Shown piece by piece: positions 51,786 to 64,000 of a stretch of DNA of 64,000 nucleotides. The notes beneath the pieces are model-generated. The model made no database searches. It saw only the letters and a program-made list of their open reading frames with translations, and was not told where the DNA came from. A program made the translations under genes and the position numbers. The stretch's first letter is position 1, and the number at the start of each line of letters is the position of its first letter. Source of the stretch: Pseudomonas jinjuensis (GTDB taxonomy: Bacteria > Pseudomonadota > Gammaproteobacteria > Pseudomonadales > Pseudomonadaceae); contig NZ_FNIJ01000004.1 of NCBI RefSeq assembly GCF_900103845.1, positions 1 to 64,000 on the forward strand, written 5' to 3'.

Positions 51786-54302
51786 ATGCCCGGCGCAGCG
51801 AAACTCGACGAATACGCGCGCAAGCGCGACTTCAGCGGCACTCCCGAGCCCCGTCCGGGGCGCGGCCGGCGGCGGGAGGAAACGCTCGCCTTCGTGATCC
51901 AGAAGCACGACGCCAGCCACCTGCACTACGACTTCCGCCTGGAACTGGGCGGCACGCTGAAGAGCTGGGCGGTGCCCAAGGGGCCGTGCCTCGACCCCAG
52001 CGTCCGGCGCCTGGCGATCGAGGTGGAGGATCATCCGCTGGACTACGCCGACTTCGAAGGGCATATCCCGGAAGGACACTACGGCGCCGGCGACGTGATC
52101 GTCTGGGACCACGGCTACTGGACGCCCGAGGGCGATCCCGAGAAAGGACTGGCGGAAGGGCATCTGAAGTTCGAACTGCATGGCGAGAAGCTCGGCGGCA
52201 GCTGGAGCCTGGTGCGCACCCAGTTGCGCGGGCGCCAGCCGCAATGGTTCCTGATCAAGGGCCGCGACGCCCTGGCGCGGGACTTTCCGCAGCATGACGT
52301 GCTGGCCGAGCAACCGCAGAGCGTGATCAGCGGCAGGCCGTTGCCCGCGGAGGCGGGCGAACACCCAGGTGCGGCCGGCAAGCCCCATAAGACCGGCAAG
52401 CCCCATGAAAGGAAGGGCAGGCTGCCCGAGCAGCTTTCGCCGCAACTGGCGACCCTGCTGGACGCGCCGCCGCCCGGCGACTGGCGCTACGAGATCAAGC
52501 TCGACGGCTATCGCATCCTCGCCCGCATCGACCACGGCGAAGTTCGCCTGCTGACCCGCAACGGCCACGACTGGACCCGCCGCCTGCCGCGCCAGGCCAG
52601 GGCGCTGGCCGGGCTGGCGCTCGACGAGGCCTGGCTCGACGGCGAGCTGGTGGTGACCGACGACGACGGCCGGCCGGACTTCCAGCGCCTGCAGAACGCC
52701 TTCGACCAGGGCCATGAGGAGGAGGTGCGCTACGTCCTCTTCGACCTCTTGTGGCTGGACGGCGAAGACCTGCGCCGGCAGCCGCTGGAAACCCGCCGCG
52801 AAGCGCTGCGCCGGCTGATGCAGGGTGTCGACCAGCCGCTGCTGCGCTTTTCCGAGGAGCTGACCGGCGAACCGCAGGACATTCTCGCCCACGCCTGCCG
52901 CCTGGACCTGGAAGGACTGATCGGCAAGCGCGCCGGCAGCACCTACCAGGAACGCCGCTCGCGGGACTGGATCAAGCTGAAGTGCAAGCGCCGCCAGGAG
53001 TTCGTCATCGTCGGCTTCAGCGAGCCCAAGGGCACGCGCCGGCACATCGGCGCGCTGCTGCTCGGCCTGCACGACGAGCAGGGCCGGCTGCGCTATGCCG
53101 GCAAGGTCGGCACCGGCTTCAGCGCCGCCAGCCTGGCCGCGCTGCACAAGCGCCTGCTGCCGCTGCGGCGCGAACGCAGCGCGCTGGACAACCCGCCCCG
53201 CGGCCGCGAAGCCGCCGGGGTCACCTGGCTGACGCCGAAGCTGCTCGGCGAAGTGGCGTTCGCCGAAATCACCCGCGACGGCATCGTCCGCCAGGCGGTG
53301 TTCCAGGGCCTGCGCGAGGACAAGCCGGCCCGCGCGATCACCACCGAGCAGGCGCAACCCGCTGGCCGCGAGGACAACCACGAGAAGCACGCAAGGTCCG
53401 GCAAGCCGCTGGTCCGCGGCGTGCGCATCAGCAATCCGCAGCGGGTCATCGACCCCGACAGCGGCGCCACCAAGCTCGAGGTGGCCGAGTACTACGAGCG
53501 CGCCAGCGAACGCATCCTGCCCTGGCTGGCCGGGCGGCCGGTGTCGCTGCTGCGCGCGCCGGACGGCATCGGCGGCGAACTGTTCTTCCAGCGCCATGCC
53601 TCGCAGAGGGAAATTCCCGGCGTCAGGCTGCTCGATCGCAGTCTCGATCCGGGCCACGAGCCGCTGCTCTGCATCGATTCGGCCGAGGCGCTGGCGGGCG
53701 TGGCGCAGATGGGTACGGTCGAACTGCACACCTGGAACGCCACCGCCGACAGACTGGAGCGTCCCGACCGCTTCGTCCTCGATCTCGACCCCGATCCGGA
53801 ACTGCCCTGGGCGCGCATGCTGGAAGCCACCCGCCTGACCCTGGTGCTGCTCGACGAACTGGGCCTGCGCGCCTTCCTCAAGACCAGCGGCGGCAAGGGC
53901 ATGCACCTGCTGGTGCCGCTGCAGCGCCGGCACGGCTGGGACGAGGTCAAGGGATTCGCCGAGGCGATCACCCGGCACATGGCGGCATTGATGCCGGACC
54001 GCATCAGCGCCGTTTCCGGGCCGAAGAACCGGGTCGGCAGGATCTTCATCGACTACCTGCGCAACGGCCGCTCGGCCAGCACGGTGTGCGCCTGGTCGCT
54101 GCGCGCGCGGCCGGGGTTGCCGGTGTCGGTGCCGGTGGCCCGCGAGGAGCTGGACGAAATACCGGCAGCCAACGCCTGGAACATCCATAATGTCGCGGAA
54201 CGACTCGAACTGCGGGGCCGGGACGACCCCTGGGACGAGTGGAAAAATACCCGCCAATCGTTGACCCGGACCATGCGCCGGCAACTGGGACTCGAGGACT
54301 GA
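51786..54302 (+). CDS. ligD: DNA ligase D (multifunctional NHEJ ligase)
   Basis: This 838-aa protein has three domains in the order found in P. aeruginosa LigD. The 3'-phosphoesterase domain (about 10-180) has HDASHLHYDFRLELGGTLKSW (His41, His45, His47). The ATP-dependent ligase domain (about 220-525) has the adenylated Lys238 in YEIKLDGYR. The primase-like polymerase domain (about 545-838) has the metal-binding VLDLDPDPELPW (Asp666/668) and KTSGGKGMHLLVPL. It repairs double-strand breaks with Ku, mainly in stationary phase. No ku gene lies in this window. The start at 51786 follows AGGAGG. Confidence 0.96.
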   Translation: MPGAAKLDEYARKRDFSGTPEPRPGRGRRREETLAFVIQKHDASHLHYDFRLELGGTLKSWAVPKGPCLDPSVRRLAIEVEDHPLDYADFEGHIPEGHYGAGDVIVWDHGYWTPEGDPEKGLAEGHLKFELHGEKLGGSWSLVRTQLRGRQPQWFLIKGRDALARDFPQHDVLAEQPQSVISGRPLPAEAGEHPGAAGKPHKTGKPHERKGRLPEQLSPQLATLLDAPPPGDWRYEIKLDGYRILARIDHGEVRLLTRNGHDWTRRLPRQARALAGLALDEAWLDGELVVTDDDGRPDFQRLQNAFDQGHEEEVRYVLFDLLWLDGEDLRRQPLETRREALRRLMQGVDQPLLRFSEELTGEPQDILAHACRLDLEGLIGKRAGSTYQERRSRDWIKLKCKRRQEFVIVGFSEPKGTRRHIGALLLGLHDEQGRLRYAGKVGTGFSAASLAALHKRLLPLRRERSALDNPPRGREAAGVTWLTPKLLGEVAFAEITRDGIVRQAVFQGLREDKPARAITTEQAQPAGREDNHEKHARSGKPLVRGVRISNPQRVIDPDSGATKLEVAEYYERASERILPWLAGRPVSLLRAPDGIGGELFFQRHASQREIPGVRLLDRSLDPGHEPLLCIDSAEALAGVAQMGTVELHTWNATADRLERPDRFVLDLDPDPELPWARMLEATRLTLVLLDELGLRAFLKTSGGKGMHLLVPLQRRHGWDEVKGFAEAITRHMAALMPDRISAVSGPKNRVGRIFIDYLRNGRSASTVCAWSLRARPGLPVSVPVAREELDEIPAANAWNIHNVAERLELRGRDDPWDEWKNTRQSLTRTMRRQLGLED

Positions 54303-54455
54303 GTCACCGCCGGCGGATTCCTGCCAGCCCGCCGCGGGCCGGCAACTCTCTTGCGATATCGCCTGCCTACGCTGAACTCTCGTGACGCTTCATGGACTCA
54401 TCATCCATGTGTGTCACCGTACACGCCCATCCAGCACAGCTTGCAGGAGGCAGCC

Positions 54456-56909
<2,454 letters not shown>

Positions 56910-56939
56910 CCGGTCGCGGGCATGGCCCGCTACAAGGGA

Positions 56940-57002
56940 TTCGCGAGCAAGCTCGCTCCTGCATGGGCCGGCGTCGACCTGTAGGAGCGAGCTTGCTCGC
57001 GA
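56940..57002. repeat. REP pair (inverted)
   Basis: TTCGCGAGCAAGCTCGCTCCTGCA (56940-56963) faces TGTAGGAGCGAGCTTGCTCGCGA (56980-57002), between glgP and the treS fusion gene. A partial GGTCGCGGGCATGGCCCGCTAC unit precedes it. Confidence 0.85.
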
Positions 57003-57126
57003 ACAGATTCTTCACAGCCCCGCAACATGCCTCCGGCAACCTGCCCGAAGCCAATCCGCCTGAACTTTTTGCCCGCCGATGGGTTCGGAAATCTGGGGTC
57101 GGCAGCCCCGAGCTGAGGAGCTTCCC

Positions 57127-60452
<3,326 letters not shown>

Positions 60453-60456
<4 letters not shown>

Positions 60457-62654
60457 CGATTCATCCAAGGGAAATGCCAATGACCGATGCAACCGACCAC
60501 CTGCAGCGCCTGCGATGCGCCGAGCACGGCGACCCCTTCGCCTTCCTGGGCCCCCGGGCCGATGGCGACGGCTGGCTGGTGCGCACCTGGCAGCCCGGCG
60601 CGGAGGAGGTCGAGCTGATCGACGCGGGCAGCGGCGAACCGCTCGGGCCGATGCAGCGGGAAGACCCCGAGGGGCTGTTCAGCCTGCGCCTGCCGCAGCG
60701 GGTGCCCTATCGCCTGCGCATCCGCTGGCCGGAGGGCGAGCACGAAACCGAGGACCCCTACGCCTTCGGCCCGCTGCTCGGCGAGACCGATCTGTACCTG
60801 TTCGCCGAGGGCAACCACCGCGACCTCGGCGCCTGCCTCGGCGCGCAGCTGCTGGAGCAGGACGGCATCTCCGGCGTGCGCTTCGCCGTGTGGGCGCCGA
60901 ACGCGCGGCGGGTGTCGGTGGTCGGCGGCTTCAACGACTGGGACGGCCGCCGCCATCCGATGCGCCTGCGCTACCCCAGCGGCGTGTGGGAACTGTTCGT
61001 CCCGCGGCTGCAGGCCGGCGAGCTGTACAAGTACGAAATCCTCGGCGCGGACGGCGTGTTGCCGCTGAAGGCCGACCCGCTGGCGCTGGCCTGCGAGATG
61101 CCGCCGGCCACGGCGTCCCGGGTCTCCGCGCCGCTGGACTTCGACTGGCACGACGACGAATGGCTGGCCGCGCGCCGGGAACGCCAGGGTCACGACCAGC
61201 CGATGGCGATCTACGAGCTGCACGCCGGTTCCTGGCAGCACGTCGACGGCCGCGCGCCGAACTGGGCGGAGCTGGCCGAACGGCTGATCCCCTACGTGCG
61301 CGACCTGGGCTTCACCCATATCGAACTGATGCCGGTGATGGAGCATCCGTTCGGCGGCTCCTGGGGCTACCAGCCGCTGGCGATGTTCGCGCCCACCGCG
61401 CGCTACGGCTCGCCGGCGGATTTCGCCGCCTTCGTCGACGCCTGCCACCAGGCCGGCATCGGCGTCATCCTCGACTGGGTGCCGGCGCATTTCCCCACCG
61501 ACGAGCACGGCCTCGGCCGCTTCGACGGCACCGCCCTGTACGAATACGCGCACCCCTTCGAGGGCTTCCACCAGGACTGGGACACCTACATCTACAACCT
61601 CGGCCGCAGCGAGGTGCACGGCTTCATGCTCGCCTCGGCGCTGCACTGGCTGCGCCGCTACCACATCGACGGCCTGCGCGTGGACGCGGTGGCCTCGATG
61701 CTCTACCGCGACTATTCGCGCAAGGACGGCGAGTGGATACCCAACGTCCACGGCGGCCGCGAGAACCTGGAATCCATCGAATTCCTCCGCCACCTCAACG
61801 ACGTGGTCGCCAGCGAGGCGCCGGGCGCGCTGGTGATCGCCGAGGAATCCACCGCCTGGCCGGGCGTCAGCCGGCCGGCCGGGGAGGGCGGGCTGGGCTT
61901 CTCCTACAAGTGGAACATGGGCTGGATGCACGACAGCCTGCAGTACATCGGCAACGACCCGGTGCACCGCAGCTTCCACCATCACCAGCTGACCTTCGGC
62001 CTGCTCTACGCCTTCTCCGAGCACTTCATCCTGCCGATCTCCCATGACGAGGTGGTGCACGGCAAGGGCTCGCTGCTCGGCAAGATGCCCGGCGACCGCT
62101 GGCAGCAGTTCGCCAACCTGCGCCTGTACCTGTCGTTCATGTGGAGCCATCCGGGCAAGAAACTGCTGTTCATGGGCAGCGAATTCGGCCAGTGGCGCGA
62201 GTGGAACCACGACGAGCAGCTCGACTGGTACCTGCTGCGCTACGCCGAACACTTCGGCCTGCAGAGCCTGGTGCGCGACCTCAACGCCCTGTACCGCGCC
62301 CAACCCGCGCTGCACGGCTGCGACGAGCGGCCGGAAGGCTTCCAGTGGCTGATCGGCGACGACCAGCGCAACAGCGTGTTCGCCTGGCTGCGCCACAGCG
62401 CCGGCCAGCCGCCGGTGCTGGTGGTCCTCAACTTCACCCCGGTGCCGCGCAACGGCTACCGCATCGGCGTGCCGACGGCCGGTACCTGGCAGGTGCTGCT
62501 CAACAGCGACAGCGAGGCGTATGCGGGATCGGGCGCCGGCAGCCAGGGTGCGCTGGAAACCACCGCCGACGCCGCCCACGGCCAGCCGCATTCGCTGCTG
62601 CTCGACGTGCCGCCGCTGGGGGCGTTGTGGATTGCGCCGGCGCGTGGGAATTGA
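60453..62654 (+). CDS. glgB: 1,4-alpha-glucan branching enzyme
   Basis: This 733-aa GH13 enzyme has an N-terminal CBM48-type region (about 10-230, with [31 protein letters not shown]). The catalytic barrel has Asp411 ([18 protein letters not shown]), Glu464 ([16 protein letters not shown]) and Asp532 ([16 protein letters not shown]). It introduces alpha-1,6 branches. The start overlaps the TreS-Mak stop as ATGA; an internal ATG at 60480 ([11 protein letters not shown]), 7 nt after AAGGGA, is an equally good start. It completes the storage-polysaccharide operon. Confidence 0.96.
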
Positions 62655-62664
62655 TGGCACTGGC

Positions 62665-62748
62665 GTAGGGTGGATCACGCTCCATCGATCCACCATGGCC
62701 GCGCATGCGGCCCCGCAATGGTGGATGGAAAAGCGCCATCCACCCTAC
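62665..62748. repeat. 85-bp dispersed palindromic repeat, copy 2
   Basis: GTAGGGTGGATCACGCTCC at the left and GCGCCATCCACCCTAC at the right form perfect outer arms (GTAGGGTGGAT / ATCCACCCTAC), with ACCAT...ATGGT inner arms. It is the second copy of the unit at 42872-42956 and lies just after glgB. Confidence 0.82.
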
Positions 62749-62791
62749 ATTTCCCCGGACACCGAATGTGGCGTAACGGCACGATGCTCTT

Positions 62792-62847
62792 TGTAGGAGC
62801 GCGCCATGCGCGCGACAGCACGGTCGCGGGCATGGCCCGCTCCTACA
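62792..62847. repeat. REP-type palindrome
   Basis: TGTAGGAGCGCGCCATGCGCGC begins the unit and GCGGGCATGGCCCGCTCCTACA closes it in inverse orientation, the same composite form as at 510-560. It sits before the convergent LysR gene. Confidence 0.82.
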
Positions 62848-62865
62848 GGGGGCGCTCTCGGTAGG

Positions 62866-63723
62866 TTATTCCTCCGCCAACTCCAGAAACGCACTCACCA
62901 CCCGCAACCCCCGGTGCCGCTCCAGGCAGCCAATCATGTGCCGGTTCACCAGCCCGTCGCCCACCAGCGGCACCGCGTGCACGCGGGGATCGCGGCTGAC
63001 TTCCAGCGAGGAGACGATGCCGATCCCGAGTTCCGAAGCCACCGCCTCGGTCACCGCCTCGCGGCTGTCCAGTTCCAGCAGCACGCGGGGCTGCACGTCC
63101 TGAGCGGTGCAGGCGCTGTCGAAGGTGCGGCGGGTGATGGAGTCCGGCTCGCGCAGCACCATGATCTGCTCGTTCAGCTCCGCCAGGGCGATGTCCTGCC
63201 GGTCCGCCCAAGGGTGGCCGTCCGGCAGCAGGGCGCAGATGCGCGATTCGATCAGGTCACGCAGATACAGCCCGTTGCGCGGCTCCACCTCGGTCACCAC
63301 GGCGATATCGACATGCTCGCTGAGCAGCGCTCCCAGGGTTTCCTGGGCGTTGCCCAGGCGCAGGTTCACCGTGATGCCGGGATAGCGCTCGCGCAGCCGG
63401 GCGAGCATCGGCATCACCAGGTGCGGGCCGTCGGCGGCGACCTCGATGCGTCCGCTGACCAACTGGCGGCTGGCGTCCAGCAGCGCCTCGGCTTCTTCCT
63501 CCAGGGCGAACAGCGTGCGGCTGATCGCGGCCAGGCGCCGGCCTTCCTCGGTCAGCTCGACGCTGCGCGCGGTGCGGCGGAACAGGCTGACCTGGTAGTA
63601 CTCCTCGAGCGCCTTGATGTGCCCGGTCACCGCCGGCTGGCTGATGAACAGCCGCTCTGCGGCGCGGGTGAAGCTGCGTTCGCGGGCGACGGCGTCGAAG
63701 GCGCGCAACTGGAAGAGGTTCAT
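62866..63723 (-). CDS. LysR family regulator, candidate 2-aminoethylphosphonate-catabolism regulator
   Basis: This 285-aa LysR regulator has an N-terminal winged helix (MNLFQLRAFDAVARERSFTRAAERLFISQPAVTGHIKALEEYYQVSLFRR) and an effector domain with ELGIGIVSSLEVSRDPRVHAVPLVGDGLVNRHMIGCLE. It is divergent from phnW, 148 bp away, and resembles the LysR genes paired with phnW in other pseudomonads. Sensing of a phosphonate or its product is inferred. Confidence 0.85.
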   Translation of the reverse strand: MNLFQLRAFDAVARERSFTRAAERLFISQPAVTGHIKALEEYYQVSLFRRTARSVELTEEGRRLAAISRTLFALEEEAEALLDASRQLVSGRIEVAADGPHLVMPMLARLRERYPGITVNLRLGNAQETLGALLSEHVDIAVVTEVEPRNGLYLRDLIESRICALLPDGHPWADRQDIALAELNEQIMVLREPDSITRRTFDSACTAQDVQPRVLLELDSREAVTEAVASELGIGIVSSLEVSRDPRVHAVPLVGDGLVNRHMIGCLERHRGLRVVSAFLELAEE

Positions 63724-63871
63724 GACCTATATGTCCCACTTATGGCTAGCATCATGACAAACAATTTGAACGATAGATGGCCGGACGGCAAGTTATGCCC
63801 AAGCCGCGAGCGAACCTGGTTTCGCGGCGCAACAAGAACCCGCCTGACGTTCCCCTGTAGAGGAATCGAGC

Positions 63872-64000
63872 ATGAGCACCGCCGAGCGCGCCCCCATCCT
63901 GCTGACCCCCGGTCCCCTGACCACTTCCCCCCGCACCCGCCGTGCGATGCTGGTCGACTGGGGTTCCTGGGACAACGACTTCAACCAGCTGACCGCCGAT
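63872..64000 (+). CDS. phnW: 2-aminoethylphosphonate-pyruvate transaminase, N-terminal part
   Basis: Only the first 43 codons are in the window ([43 protein letters not shown]). The [23 protein letters not shown] segment is diagnostic of PhnW, the PLP enzyme that turns 2-aminoethylphosphonate and pyruvate into phosphonoacetaldehyde and alanine. The ATG follows AGAGGAA. The gene runs off the right edge. Confidence 0.93.
   Translation, partial: MSTAERAPILLTPGPLTTSPRTRRAMLVDWGSWDNDFNQLTAD

Noticed and set aside
51555-54284. Minus-strand open frame of 909 codons opposite ligD
   Set aside because: Antisense shadow of ligD with low-complexity translation and no motif.

Overview
The window looks like a chromosomal segment of a high-GC Pseudomonas, probably near the P. 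aeruginosa / P. citronellolis / P. nitroreducens group. Supporting signs are the GC-rich third codon positions, many Pseudomonas-type palindromic REP units (GTAGGAGCGAGCTTGCTCGCGAA and GCCAGCAAGCTGGC variants), two OprD-family porins, a DUF3509 protein, and an hpa cluster, LigD and glycogen/trehalose genes of pseudomonad type. No rRNA, tRNA or CRISPR array was recognised.

Layout. 1-7.4 kb: the end of etfA, an AraC regulator, a large acyl-CoA dehydrogenase, then a small phasin-like protein next to a class III-type PHA synthase and a GNAT acetyltransferase, and a KfrA-like coiled-coil DNA-binding protein. 7.5-19.0 kb: a minus-strand catabolic cluster with a 3-hydroxybenzoate 6-hydroxylase-like monooxygenase, gentisate 1,2-dioxygenase, FAH-family hydrolase, CaiB/BaiF CoA-transferase, HMG-CoA-lyase-like lyase, LeuC/LeuD-like hydratase, AAHS-type MFS importer and OprD porin. 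A NahR-type LysR gene is divergent. Together they read as a (methyl)gentisate pathway ending in citraconate, citramalate, citramalyl-CoA, then acetyl-CoA and pyruvate. 19.1-25.3 kb: patatin phospholipase, Rieske-linked flavoprotein reductase, a 37-aa membrane peptide, a LysR regulator, cupin, an amine/amino-acid oxidase-like flavoprotein, and an HpaR-like MarR regulator.

25.5-46.3 kb: the homoprotocatechuate pathway. The minus-strand genes hpaG1-G2-E-D-F-X-H-I are followed by an OprD porin. On the plus strand are hpaR and hpaA, a Bcr/CflA-type exporter, and an Acinetobacter-type two-component 4-hydroxyphenylacetate hydroxylase (C2 oxygenase plus C1 reductase with a MarR-like tail). An aryl-acetaldehyde dehydrogenase, an APC permease with a DUF3156 gene, and a FeaR-like AraC regulator suggest feeding of tyramine or phenylethylamine-type substrates. 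A motif close to TTAACATGTTAA recurs upstream of four of these transcription units.

46.3-49.2 kb is a small accessory patch with lower GC. It has an IS5-type transposase remnant, an exported RidA-like protein next to an exported amidohydrolase, a broken aldehyde dehydrogenase, and a tyrosine recombinase at its edge. 49.2-62.7 kb holds DUF3509, a small acidic protein, a KGG-motif stress peptide, DNA ligase D, glycogen phosphorylase, a TreS-maltokinase fusion and glycogen branching enzyme, a storage/stress module. The window ends with a LysR regulator divergent from the start of phnW (2-aminoethylphosphonate transaminase).
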